DNA from: an uncultured Pelagibacteraceae bacterium
GTDB lineage: Bacteria > Pseudomonadota > Alphaproteobacteria > Pelagibacterales > Pelagibacteraceae
Length of the DNA: 64,000 nt
Reading direction: 5' to 3'
Assembly: GCA_902524535.1 (NCBI GenBank)
Contig: CABZDR010000003.1
Location: forward strand, 1 to 64,000
Position 1 is the stretch's first letter. Each line of letters opens with the position of its first letter. The notes under the pieces are model-generated. The model was not told the DNA's origin, made no database searches, and was given only the letters and a program-made list of their open reading frames with translations. The translations under genes and the position numbers were made by a program. Shown in pieces: positions 15,575 through 24,410 of the stretch.

Positions 15575-16594
15575 ATGCCACTTCAACAAATTGATTTCAC
15601 AAAAGTCATAAATGATGATCAAGTTTATGAACATGTGATGGCTAATTATGACCAATTAGGCAAAGATTGGATTGCTCATCAATGGAAATGGATGAATGCA
15701 GTCTATCAAGCATTCAAAGATCATTACAAATATTTAATCATCATTTCTTTGGTTGAAAAAACTTTACAGTTTTACGATCAAATGAATATAAAATTAACCT
15801 ATGATCAATTTTACTCAAAATCTTATCTCCAAATCGATAAATTCAATATCTCAGAACTGTGTGCAAAACTCCAATTACCGAAAGAGACAGTTAGACGTAA
15901 AGTCTTAGAGCTAGAAAAGATTGGGGTTCTAAAAAGAGTTAAAAAACAAATCATAATTGATCGAAATACTTTTTCTTTTATCAAACCTGAAAATCAAATG
16001 AAATATACCTCTAAATATATTCTTTTAGTATCAGAAATTCTTAGTAAAGAAAAACTTTATTCAAAAAAGCTCGACACAAAATTTATTGAAAATATTCTTA
16101 AAAAAAACTTTTCTATGACTTGGAGATGGTTTTATAAAATGCAAATACCTACTGTGATTGGCTATCATGAGATGTTTGAGGATTTGACAACATTTCACAT
16201 TTGGGGAACTGTTTGTATGAATCAAGCTTTTAATTACAGTAAAATTTTTGAAGAAAAAAATAAGAATAAAAAAAATTCACTTGATTACATAAATTTTCAT
16301 AAACAAGTAGCTAAAAATTATTTAGATTTTAATACTCAACTAATTCGAGGAAAAAAAATTATAACAAACGGAGTTAGCGCTATGTCTATCTCCGACATGA
16401 CTAATATTCCAAGAGCAACTGTGATTAGGAAATGTAAATCTTTAATTAAAACTGATTATTTAAAATTGAATGATAAAAAACAGTATGTTCTTTCTGCTTT
16501 TAACATCAAAAAAGTTCTTCCTCATCAAAAAATTATCTTCAAGGATAAAGCCAAATTTTTAAGAAAAATCCTTAATCTCTGCATGATCTCATAA
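15575..16594 (+). CDS. transcriptional regulator with two winged helix-turn-helix domains
   Basis: I place the start at ATG 15575 (MPLQQIDFTK): a start 60 bp upstream is possible but would encode an atypical leader and overlap the repeat cluster. The resulting 339-residue protein has two separate helix-turn-helix units: ISELCAKLQLPKETVRRKV at about residue 92 and MSISDMTNIPRATVIRKC at about 270. Each is followed by a wing-like strand (GVLKRVKKQIII; YLKLNDKKQYVL). The region between is aromatic and helical and could bind a ligand or dimerise. I do not recognise the family. It is divergent from the tandem small membrane proteins, its likeliest targets. Confidence 0.7.
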   Translation: MPLQQIDFTKVINDDQVYEHVMANYDQLGKDWIAHQWKWMNAVYQAFKDHYKYLIIISLVEKTLQFYDQMNIKLTYDQFYSKSYLQIDKFNISELCAKLQLPKETVRRKVLELEKIGVLKRVKKQIIIDRNTFSFIKPENQMKYTSKYILLVSEILSKEKLYSKKLDTKFIENILKKNFSMTWRWFYKMQIPTVIGYHEMFEDLTTFHIWGTVCMNQAFNYSKIFEEKNKNKKNSLDYINFHKQVAKNYLDFNTQLIRGKKIITNGVSAMSISDMTNIPRATVIRKCKSLIKTDYLKLNDKKQYVLSAFNIKKVLPHQKIIFKDKAKFLRKILNLCMIS

Positions 16595-16640
16595 TTTACT
16601 TTAATTTAGGTAAAATTTAAATACATTGTTCAGGAGATAC

Positions 16641-17489
16641 ATGGAGATAGTAACTAAAATAGCACCGATCGCGCTTGCACTTATAATGTTAGGACTTGGA
16701 TTGGGGCTTACCGTCAAAGATTTTAAAAGAGTGCTTACAACTCCTAAAGATTTTTTAGTTGGCATCGTTTGTCAATTAATTCTTTTACCAATTATTGGTT
16801 ATCTTATAATTTTAGTTTTAAGGCTTCCAACTGAAATAGCTTTAGGTTTAATGATTATAGCTTCTGCTCCAGGAGGTGTAACGTCAAATGTTTTAACAAA
16901 ATTTGCAAATGGGGATGTTGCATTATCAATATCACTCACAGCAGTTGGAAGTTTAATAAGTATAATTTCGGTACCATTTATTGTTTTCACTTCTGCTGAT
17001 TTACTAAATGTTACCGAAATGTCCAAAGAAATTACAATGACGGGAATAGCAATTAAGATGGCATTAGTGGTAACAGTTCCCGTAATTTTTGGGATGATTA
17101 TTAGATCCTTTGCAGACAATTTCATTTCCTCAAACTTAAAAATGATTAATAAAATTACTGGATTATTATTTATAATAGTTTTTATTGCAGTTTGGGTAGA
17201 AGAAAGAGAAAATATCTTTAATTATTTGGCACAAGCTGGCACTGCGGTCTTGGCACTAAATATAATAATGATGATTTTAGCATTTTATATTGCTAAGTTT
17301 TTTGCATCAGGAATATCACAAAAAAAGTGTATATCCTTAGAATGTGGTTTACAAAATGGAACATTAGCTGTTTTTGTTGCTACGCAAATTTTTGATGATG
17401 TAGCCTATGTTGTGCCTACTGCTGCTTATGCACTTATTATGTATATAACTGGTTTTATCTTTATTTATATATTGAGAGATAAAAATTAA
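16641..17489 (+). CDS. bile acid:sodium symporter (BASS) family transporter
   Basis: A 282-residue inner-membrane protein with about nine to ten spans. ASAPGGVTSNVLTKFANGD and the late ECGLQNGTLAVFVATQIF are the two unwound-helix motifs that bind sodium and substrate in the BASS/SBF family. I use ATG 16641, preceded by AGGAGA (16632-16637), rather than the TTG at 16626. Members import organic acids such as pyruvate, pantothenate or sulfonates. The 3' end overlaps the FAD/GcvT dehydrogenase gene by 4 bp in convergent orientation. Substrate unknown; the catabolic neighbourhood suggests a carboxylate or sulfonate. Confidence 0.87.
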   Translation: MEIVTKIAPIALALIMLGLGLGLTVKDFKRVLTTPKDFLVGIVCQLILLPIIGYLIILVLRLPTEIALGLMIIASAPGGVTSNVLTKFANGDVALSISLTAVGSLISIISVPFIVFTSADLLNVTEMSKEITMTGIAIKMALVVTVPVIFGMIIRSFADNFISSNLKMINKITGLLFIIVFIAVWVEERENIFNYLAQAGTAVLALNIIMMILAFYIAKFFASGISQKKCISLECGLQNGTLAVFVATQIFDDVAYVVPTAAYALIMYITGFIFIYILRDKN

Positions 17490-19930
17490 TTACTCTTAAA
17501 ATTAGTCTGCTTTAATGGCTCGTTAATTATTTCAATTTCATATTTCTTTTTTTCAACTTCAATAAATAATTCACTATTTTTTAGTTGCTCATTAGAAAAA
17601 TCATTACTTATGTAACCGAAGGTAAGATTTTTTTTAAAGTTAAATGAATAATTACCTGAAGTTGATTTGCCAATTATTTGGTCTTTTAAATAAATGGGTT
17701 CGTCATGAAGTAATAATGGCTCACCAGGTTTACTATCTTTTAAAGTAAACATAGCAAATCTTGTTTTAATCTTTTTTTTATCAATTTTTTCTAAAGCTCT
17801 TTTACCTATAAAATCTATATTTTTTTTGTTGCTTATTGTAAAAGAAAGGCCTGCTTGATATTGATTTTCCTCAGGTGAAATATCATGACCCCAATGTAAA
17901 AAACCACTTTCCATTCGCATAATATCCATCGCGTGCATACCACAATTAGAAAGATTAAAATCTTTACCTTTATTAACTATTAATTCATAAATTTTTTTTG
18001 CGTCTTTAACTTCCACATATAGTTCATAGCCAAGCTCTCCAACATAAGATAATCTCTGTGTCCAAATTTTAGTATCTTTGATTGAAATAAATTTTGCAGT
18101 ACCAAATCTAAAATTTTCATTGCTAAAATTATCATTGCTTAATGAATTCATTAAGTCTCTACTTTTAGGTCCAAATAAACCAAAAACACAATAATCATCA
18201 GTCACATCCTCTAATTCAATATCTTTATTTAAATGCTTTTTTATGTGATGTTTATCTCTTTCCCTTGTTGCTGCAGAGCTGATTATTCTAAAATGATTTT
18301 CATTTACCGATACTACTGTTAAATCAGCTTCAATACCTCCATCTGAATTTAACATATGGGTATAGGTACATTTACCAGCATCTTTTTTAATATTTGCCGT
18401 ACATATTTTTTGTAATTCTTGATGTGCTTTATCAGATTTAATTTCAAATTTTGAAAAAGGAGTTAAATCAAATAGACCAACATTTTTCCTGGTGTTATGT
18501 GTTTCATATTCTGCTGAGGGATACCAGCTTTGATAATTATAACTGTATTTGTATTCAGCCTTTTCACCATCTAAGGCGAACCACATAGGTCTTTCATATC
18601 CACCAGAAACACCAAAACAAGCTCCAAAACTTTTTAAATTTTCATGATGAGGGAGCTGTTTTACATTTCTTGAAGTCCGATGTTGTTTAAATGGCCAGTG
18701 CATTCCATACAAATCACCCAAAGACTCAGTAATTCTATTTTTGATAAATCCCAGATCTGAATGAAATTTTTGAAATCTTTTTATATCATAACTAAAAATA
18801 TCCTCATTGATATGCCCTGTCATAAGCCATTCTGCCGTTACTTTACCCACACCTCCTCCACTACCAATTCCGATACTGTTTAATCCACAGCAAACAAAAA
18901 AATTTTTAACCTCTGGAACTTCTCCTAATAACGTATTTGTATCAGGTGTAAAAGATTCTGGACCTGAAAAAAATTTTCTAATACCTGCTTTTTCTAAAAT
19001 TGGAAATCTTTCAATTGCAGAAGCTAAATAGGGTTCAAAATGTTCAAAATTTTCTTGAAACTCACCAAAAGAAAAATCCTCCGGAACTTTATTTGTATCA
19101 TTCCAAGCAGGTATGGAATTCCCTTCAAAAATTCCAACTAATATTTTGCCGGCATCCTCTTTAATATAAGTTCGATTATCAAAATCTCTAATAACTGGTA
19201 AAGTTTTAGAAAGATTTTCTATTGGCTCCGTAATAATATAAAAATGCTCAGCAGGATAAAGTGGAATACTGACTCCAGCTTTTTCCCCTATTTGTCTTGA
19301 CCACATGCCTGAGGCTAAAACAATATATTCACAATCAATTTTTTGACCATTAACTTTAACACCTGAGATTTTTCTATCTTTAATCAAAATTTCCTCTACT
19401 GGAGATTTTTCAAAAATTTGAGCACCTTCCATTCTTGCGCCTTTTGCAAGCATATGAGTAACGCCTGATGGATCTGCAGATCCATCACCTGGCATTAAAA
19501 TTCCACCAATTACTTTGTCAGTGTTTATTATTGGATAATCTTTTTTTATTTGATTTTTATCTAAAATTCTTACATCAACATCATAAAGTTGTGCGGTTGT
19601 TGCTTGTCTTTGGAGTTCTTGCCATCTTCCTTTATTTTGTGCTATTGAAAGAGCGCCGTTTAGTCTTAAACCTGCAGAATGATCAACTTCTTTCTCAAGT
19701 TTTTTATATAAATCTAAAGTGTATTTTCTTATTTTTGTAACTGCAGCTGTTGGACCTAATTGACTTACAAGACCTGCTGCATGCCAAGTTGTTCCTGAAG
19801 TTAACTGATCTCTTTCTAAAAGAATTGTATCTTTACAACCAAATTTAGCTAAATGATAAGCAACAGAGCAACCTACTACTCCACCTCCTATAACAACTAC
19901 TTTAGTGCTACTTGGAAGTTTTTTTTCCAT
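17486..19930 (-). CDS. FAD-dependent dimethylglycine/sarcosine dehydrogenase-like enzyme with C-terminal GcvT domain
   Basis: An 814-residue demethylating flavoprotein. Residues about 8-400 form a DAO-type FAD domain with VVVIGGGVVGCSVAYHL and TTWHAAGL, whose His50 corresponds to the covalent flavin-linking histidine of DMGDH and SARDH. Residues about 430-810 are a GcvT-type folate-binding domain (ERPMWFALDG, LSYVGELGYELYV, MDIMRMESGFLHWGHD). It would oxidise an N-methyl amine and pass the one-carbon unit to tetrahydrofolate. It is the third gene of an operon after the class III aminotransferase and ald (gaps of 9 and 4 bp). Dimethylglycine is the textbook substrate; the operon suggests an N-methylated sulfonate as an alternative. 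Confidence 0.85.
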   Translation of the reverse strand: MEKKLPSSTKVVVIGGGVVGCSVAYHLAKFGCKDTILLERDQLTSGTTWHAAGLVSQLGPTAAVTKIRKYTLDLYKKLEKEVDHSAGLRLNGALSIAQNKGRWQELQRQATTAQLYDVDVRILDKNQIKKDYPIINTDKVIGGILMPGDGSADPSGVTHMLAKGARMEGAQIFEKSPVEEILIKDRKISGVKVNGQKIDCEYIVLASGMWSRQIGEKAGVSIPLYPAEHFYIITEPIENLSKTLPVIRDFDNRTYIKEDAGKILVGIFEGNSIPAWNDTNKVPEDFSFGEFQENFEHFEPYLASAIERFPILEKAGIRKFFSGPESFTPDTNTLLGEVPEVKNFFVCCGLNSIGIGSGGGVGKVTAEWLMTGHINEDIFSYDIKRFQKFHSDLGFIKNRITESLGDLYGMHWPFKQHRTSRNVKQLPHHENLKSFGACFGVSGGYERPMWFALDGEKAEYKYSYNYQSWYPSAEYETHNTRKNVGLFDLTPFSKFEIKSDKAHQELQKICTANIKKDAGKCTYTHMLNSDGGIEADLTVVSVNENHFRIISSAATRERDKHHIKKHLNKDIELEDVTDDYCVFGLFGPKSRDLMNSLSNDNFSNENFRFGTAKFISIKDTKIWTQRLSYVGELGYELYVEVKDAKKIYELIVNKGKDFNLSNCGMHAMDIMRMESGFLHWGHDISPEENQYQAGLSFTISNKKNIDFIGKRALEKIDKKKIKTRFAMFTLKDSKPGEPLLLHDEPIYLKDQIIGKSTSGNYSFNFKKNLTFGYISNDFSNEQLKNSELFIEVEKKKYEIEIINEPLKQTNFKSN

Positions 19931-19934
19931 TTAA

Positions 19935-21053
19935 TTAATTTTTGATTGCTTCTCCTGGTTCAACATATTGATGTCCAAACACATCTGCAACTGCTTTATA
20001 GGTCACATGTCCCTTATGAACATTTAAGCCAGCTAAAAAATTTTTATCTTCACTTAAAACTTTTTGATAACCTTTATTTGCTAATTTCACTAGATATGGA
20101 AGAGTAGCTTTGTTTAATGCAAAAGTAGAAGTCCTTGGTACTCCACCAGGCATATTAGCGACACAGTAATGAACAACATCATCTACTATAAATGTTGGGT
20201 CACCATGAGTAGTTGGTTTACTAGTTTCAACGCACCCCCCTTGATCAATAGCCACATCAACAATTACTGATCCTCTTTTCATTAATTTTAGCATGTCCTT
20301 AGTCACTAATTTTGGCGCTTCGGCACCTGGTATTAAAACACCGCCAACTAATAAATCTGCCTTTGCTACTAATTTGTTTAAGTCTATTTTATCACTTTGT
20401 TCTGGAATAATTTTATCTCCAAAGATTTGAATTAATTGTTTTAATCTTGCTTCAGATTTATCTACTATATGAACCTTAGCTCTCATACCTGTTGCGATTA
20501 TTGCAGCATTTTCACCCACAACGCCTCCACCAAGAATTAAAACATTGGCTGGTTCACCACCGGGTGCTCCTCCCAATAGTACCCCTCTACCTTTTTGATT
20601 TTTTTCTAAACAATGTGCTCCAGCTTGAACAGACATACGACCCGCAACCGCACTCATTGGTGCTAGCAAAGGCAGTCTTCCATTATCATCCGTTACAGTT
20701 TCATATGCAATACTAATACTTTTAGATTTAATTAAACCCTCTGTAAGTTCTTTTGCAGCAGCTAAATGAAGATAAGTATATACAATTTGATTTTCTCTAA
20801 TCATATCTACTTCAACTTTTTGGGGCTCTTTAACTTTAACAATTATGTCTGCATCATTAAAAATATCTGATGCTGTATTTGTAATTTTTGCACCTGCTTT
20901 TACATATTGATTATTATCAAAACCAGCTTCAAACCCTCCATTATTTTCGACTAAAACTTGATGGCCTTCAGACACAAGAGTTTTCACACTATCAGGAGTT
21001 AAACCAATTCTATTTTCTTGAGGTTTTATTTCTTTAGGTACGCCAATTCTCAT
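19935..21053 (-). CDS. ald: alanine dehydrogenase
   Basis: A 372-residue NAD-dependent enzyme, full length. The N-terminal signature MRIGVPKEIKPQENRIGLTP and the dinucleotide motif ILGGGVVGENAA are diagnostic, with the catalytic His/Lys neighbourhood YTYLHLAA conserved. It oxidises L-alanine to pyruvate and ammonia. Placed 9 bp downstream of a taurine-pyruvate-type aminotransferase, it would regenerate the pyruvate acceptor and release taurine nitrogen as ammonium, as in known taurine dissimilation clusters. Confidence 0.95.
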   Translation of the reverse strand: MRIGVPKEIKPQENRIGLTPDSVKTLVSEGHQVLVENNGGFEAGFDNNQYVKAGAKITNTASDIFNDADIIVKVKEPQKVEVDMIRENQIVYTYLHLAAAKELTEGLIKSKSISIAYETVTDDNGRLPLLAPMSAVAGRMSVQAGAHCLEKNQKGRGVLLGGAPGGEPANVLILGGGVVGENAAIIATGMRAKVHIVDKSEARLKQLIQIFGDKIIPEQSDKIDLNKLVAKADLLVGGVLIPGAEAPKLVTKDMLKLMKRGSVIVDVAIDQGGCVETSKPTTHGDPTFIVDDVVHYCVANMPGGVPRTSTFALNKATLPYLVKLANKGYQKVLSEDKNFLAGLNVHKGHVTYKAVADVFGHQYVEPGEAIKN

Positions 21054-21062
21054 TAACGAATT

Positions 21063-22409
21063 TTAATTTTTTTTACTTTTCGAGTAATTAGTAATCCCAG
21101 TTCGAAGTTTTTCAATAATTTCGTCTATATGTTTTTTTTCACAAATAAACATTGGTGCAATAATCAAACAATCTCCTGTAGCTTTAAAATTTACGCCTGC
21201 GTCGTAGCAATGTTTAAAAGTTGCCAAACCTGCTTTACCAGGTCGCCCATCGGTTTTTATATCGATTCCACCCATCATTCCATATCCTCTTATATTGTCA
21301 ACTACATCAATATCTTGCAGAGAAAATAAACCTTCCTGAAAATATGGAGCTAGTTCTTTTGCTCTATTAAAAATGTCTTCTTTTTCAAAAATATCTTGTA
21401 CAGCTAATGCTGCTGCTACTGAAACAGGAATTCCTGAATAAGTATATCCATGGAATAATTCTATTGCACCTTTTGGAGAATTATCCATCACTGCATCATA
21501 AATTTCCTCTTTACAAGCAACCACACCAAATGGAACAATACCATTAGTCGTTGCTTTAGCCATTGTCATTATATCTGGTGTTACACCAAATTCTTGAGCT
21601 CCAAATGCTGAACCAGTTCTTCCCCAGCCGGTAATTACCTCATCAAAAATTAAAAGTATTTTATGTTTATCACAAAGTTCTCTTAATCTTTGTAAATATC
21701 CAACTGGCGGAACTAAAGTTCCTGTTGAACCAGCGATAGGTTCAACAATACAAGCTGCAATATTTTCTGAACCAAAATTTGTACAAATTCTTTCTAAATC
21801 GTCTGCGATCTCAGCTCCTGTTTCAGGTTGGCCAGATATAAATTTATGTTCATCTAAATGTGTGTGTCTCATGTGAACAACGCCTGGCATTAGAACGCTT
21901 GCGTAAGCTTTAACATTATTGATCATTCCACCAACAGACGTAGCTCCTATATTCATCCCATGGTAAGCACGTTCTCTTCCAACAAACCTAAATCTTTGTC
22001 CCTCACCTCTAGCCTTATGATATGCAATACTAATCTTAATCGCCGTTTCAACTGCAGTTGAGCCACAAATTGTATAAAAAATTTTATTTAAATTTCCTGG
22101 AGTATGTTTTGAAATTCTTGTTGCTAATTCAAATGAACCACCAAATCCTTGTTGAAATGGTTGGCAATAATCCAGGGTATTTAATTGATTTGTTATTGCC
22201 TCTATAATTTCTTTTCTACCATGTCCTAATGGATTACAAAATAATCCAGAGCTCGCATCAATTTGTGTTTTGCCATGATGATTTTTTAGATAAACTCCTT
22301 TAGCTTCAACTATTAACTTTGGATTTTCCTTAAAATCTTTGTTAGATGTAAAAGGCATCCAATGCTCGTTTAGTGAGTTGGGGACTGCTGTTCTTTTTTC
22401 TGAGCTCAT
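21063..22409 (-). CDS. tpa: class III aminotransferase, probable taurine-pyruvate aminotransferase
   Basis: A 448-residue PLP enzyme of the omega-amino acid:pyruvate group. SSGLFCNPLGHG, the phosphate-cup YHGMNIGATSVGG, the aspartate block LLIFDEVITGWGRTG and the lysine segment TMAKATTNG are all present. It is divergent from a TauABC-like transporter and followed by ald, the standard context of Tpa, which turns taurine plus pyruvate into sulfoacetaldehyde plus alanine. Beta-alanine or another omega-amine remains possible because paralogues are close in sequence. Confidence 0.8.
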   Translation of the reverse strand: MSSEKRTAVPNSLNEHWMPFTSNKDFKENPKLIVEAKGVYLKNHHGKTQIDASSGLFCNPLGHGRKEIIEAITNQLNTLDYCQPFQQGFGGSFELATRISKHTPGNLNKIFYTICGSTAVETAIKISIAYHKARGEGQRFRFVGRERAYHGMNIGATSVGGMINNVKAYASVLMPGVVHMRHTHLDEHKFISGQPETGAEIADDLERICTNFGSENIAACIVEPIAGSTGTLVPPVGYLQRLRELCDKHKILLIFDEVITGWGRTGSAFGAQEFGVTPDIMTMAKATTNGIVPFGVVACKEEIYDAVMDNSPKGAIELFHGYTYSGIPVSVAAALAVQDIFEKEDIFNRAKELAPYFQEGLFSLQDIDVVDNIRGYGMMGGIDIKTDGRPGKAGLATFKHCYDAGVNFKATGDCLIIAPMFICEKKHIDEIIEKLRTGITNYSKSKKN

Positions 22410-22481
22410 AAATAAATTTTAAAATGTTTAATATCAAATCCTTAGACTAATTAAGTAAAATTAACCACCAAAATAATTGTC

Positions 22482-22496
22482 ACAACTTAAAGTTGT
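22482..22496. promoter_or_regulatory. palindrome in the tpa/tauA divergent promoter region
   Basis: ACAACTT-A-AAGTTGT is a perfect 7-bp inverted repeat around a single central base, lying in the 174-bp gap between the divergent tpa and tauA-like genes. Its position, 73 bp upstream of the tpa start and 88 bp upstream of the binding-protein start, fits a dimeric repressor or activator site. No regulator gene lies next to it. Confidence 0.4.
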
Positions 22497-22520
22497 AAGA
22501 CTATTATGACCATTTTTTTG

Positions 22521-22538
22521 TTTTACATCTAGGTAAAA
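22521..22538. promoter_or_regulatory. second inverted repeat upstream of the TauA-like gene
   Basis: TTTTAC-atctag-GTAAAA is a perfect 6-bp inverted repeat 45 bp upstream of the binding-protein ATG. The right half lies in TAGGTAAAATT, an 11-mer that also occurs just upstream of the BASS symporter gene (16607-16617), so a shared regulator of the two uptake genes is possible. In A+T-rich DNA short repeats like this also arise by chance. Confidence 0.35.
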
Positions 22539-22583
22539 TTCATCTTAAATTTAAATATATAAATAAACAAGGAAGAGGAATAA

Positions 22584-23525
22584 ATGAAAAAAATAATAAG
22601 TTTTATTCTTGGATGTTTTGTAGCTCTTAATCTTTCAATGTCGGTTGCTAATTCAGCAGCTAATGAAGTAAGAGTTGCTTACTTTCTAGAATGGCCAAGT
22701 CCAAACTTAGAGGATATGCAAAAAAAAGCATTTGCTAAAGCACTTGGTGTTCCGGTTAAATGGACAAATTTCACAAATGGTGGTGCAATGACTGATGCAA
22801 TGTTAGCAGGAGATATAGATATTTCTTACTCACAAGGATTAGTCCCATTTATTAATGCGGTAAAATCTAAAGCGCCAATTAAATTAGTTGATATTGCTAT
22901 GGAATACGGAATGGGAGGAACAACTTGTGTTACTTCTAACGCTTCTGGAATTACAAAAGCGAATGCAACAGAATTAGAGGGTAAAAAAGTTGCTGTTCCA
23001 CTAGGGACAATGGCTGAATACGTTTTTGATGAAAGTATGAAAGTTGTTGGAGCAGACAGAAAAAAAATGGATATCATTCAAATGGACCCAGAAGAAGGAG
23101 CTGCTGCATTAGTTAGTGGTGATGTTGTAATGGCATGTTTATTTGGTGGTAACTCTATCAAAGCTGCAACTGCTGTAGGATCAAGATTACTTACAGTTCA
23201 AGAAGCAAGAGATGCTGGTATCCTAGGTATTGATATCACTTCAGTGACTACAAAGTTTATGAAAGAAAACCCTGGAATGCTTAGAACTTTTATAGAAGTA
23301 ACTCACGAGGCTAATGCTAGATATAAAGCTGGTAAATCTGACATGAATGCAATGTCAAAAGCTTCTGAAATGAAAGTTGCTGATATGAAAGAAACTTTAA
23401 GTGGCTTTAAATTTCTATCACCAGAGGAGACTAAACAGTCTATGGAAAGTGGAAATCTTAAAGCGTTCCTAGATGGTATGGGAACTCCAAGAGGAAATGT
23501 AGACACTAGTTTCTTACCTTTATAA
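22584..23525 (+). CDS. tauA: taurine-type ABC transporter substrate-binding protein
   Basis: A 313-residue periplasmic protein. A signal peptide of about 25 residues ends near ANSA before ANEVRVAYFLEWPSP. The mature protein shows the TauA/SsuA/nitrate-binding fold with MLAGDIDISYSQGLVPFINA and LEGKKVAVPLGTMAEY, then a second-lobe segment DPEEGAAALVSGDVVMA. A purine-rich ribosome-binding site (GGAAGAGG) precedes the ATG. It is divergent from tpa and separated from its ATPase gene by an intrinsic terminator, so it can be made in excess. Taurine is the best guess; other sulfonates bind the same family. Confidence 0.85.
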   Translation: MKKIISFILGCFVALNLSMSVANSAANEVRVAYFLEWPSPNLEDMQKKAFAKALGVPVKWTNFTNGGAMTDAMLAGDIDISYSQGLVPFINAVKSKAPIKLVDIAMEYGMGGTTCVTSNASGITKANATELEGKKVAVPLGTMAEYVFDESMKVVGADRKKMDIIQMDPEEGAAALVSGDVVMACLFGGNSIKAATAVGSRLLTVQEARDAGILGIDITSVTTKFMKENPGMLRTFIEVTHEANARYKAGKSDMNAMSKASEMKVADMKETLSGFKFLSPEETKQSMESGNLKAFLDGMGTPRGNVDTSFLPL

Positions 23526-23547
23526 TTTAAAGGTAATTTAAATTTTA

Positions 23548-23585
23548 ATAGGCGCCAATTGTAATAAATTGGTGCCTATTTTTTT
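23548..23585 (+). terminator. intrinsic terminator/attenuator after tauA
   Basis: A 13-bp stem (ATAGGCGCCAATT paired with AATTGGTGCCTAT, one G-U pair), a 6-nt loop and a T6 tail lie 23 bp after the binding-protein stop and 28 bp before the ATPase gene. It would stop most transcripts after the binding protein, leaving partial read-through into the ATPase and permease genes. Confidence 0.85.
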
Positions 23586-23612
23586 ACAAAAAATTCAAAT
23601 ATAAAGATTTTT

Positions 23613-24410
23613 ATGAGTGATTTAGTTTCTCAAAATCTCAATATGATTTTTAAAACTCCTAAAGGAGAAACAGTTCACGCTTTAAAAGATTTAAATTTTA
23701 CTCTTAAAAAAGGAGAATTGCTTACTGTTCTTGGTCCTTCTGGTTGTGGAAAAACAACTTTATTAAATATAACTGCAGGATTTATAAGACCAACTTCTGG
23801 AAATATAACTCTTAACAATAGAGAAATAGATGGCCCTGGGGTTGAAAGAGGAATGGTTTTTCAACAAGGAGCTTTGTTCGAATGGTTGACTGTCGCTGAA
23901 AATGTCAACTTTGGATTAAGAATGAAAAATGAAGATCCAATTAAAACTCAAAAAAAAGTTGATGAATGGTTAGAGATAGTTGGTTTAAAAGGATTTGGTA
24001 ATACCCCAACTTATCAATTATCTGGAGGTATGCAGCAAAGGGTAGCTCTTGCAAGATGTTTAATTAATGATCCAGATTTAATTTTAATGGATGAGCCTCT
24101 TGGTGCATTAGATGCTTTAACAAGGGAGAAAATGCAATCTTTAGTATTAAAAATTTGGAAAGAGACAGGAAAAACAATTATCTTAATTACTCACTCTGTT
24201 GAAGAGGCTTTGTTGCTGGGTGAAAGATTATATGTAATGGCTCCAAGACCAGGAAGAATACATAAAGAATACAATCTTCCATTTGCATCGATGGGATTAA
24301 AAGAAGATTTGCGAGAGATTAAAAAAAATAAAGAATTTTCTGAAAAAAGAGAAGAAATACTGGAAATGATCTGGAACATGGAAGAAGAAATCATGGGGAA
24401 AGATAATTAA
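23613..24410 (+). CDS. tauB: taurine-type ABC transporter ATP-binding protein
   Basis: A 265-residue ABC ATPase. Walker A is GPSGCGKTT, the Q-loop is MVFQQGALFEW, the signature is LSGGMQQRVALARC, Walker B is DLILMDEPLGALD and the H-loop is ITHSVEEA. The ALDALTREKMQ segment is typical of the TauB/SsuB/NrtD family. It energises the adjacent permease. One base separates its stop from the start of the permease gene. Confidence 0.93.
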   Translation: MSDLVSQNLNMIFKTPKGETVHALKDLNFTLKKGELLTVLGPSGCGKTTLLNITAGFIRPTSGNITLNNREIDGPGVERGMVFQQGALFEWLTVAENVNFGLRMKNEDPIKTQKKVDEWLEIVGLKGFGNTPTYQLSGGMQQRVALARCLINDPDLILMDEPLGALDALTREKMQSLVLKIWKETGKTIILITHSVEEALLLGERLYVMAPRPGRIHKEYNLPFASMGLKEDLREIKKNKEFSEKREEILEMIWNMEEEIMGKDN

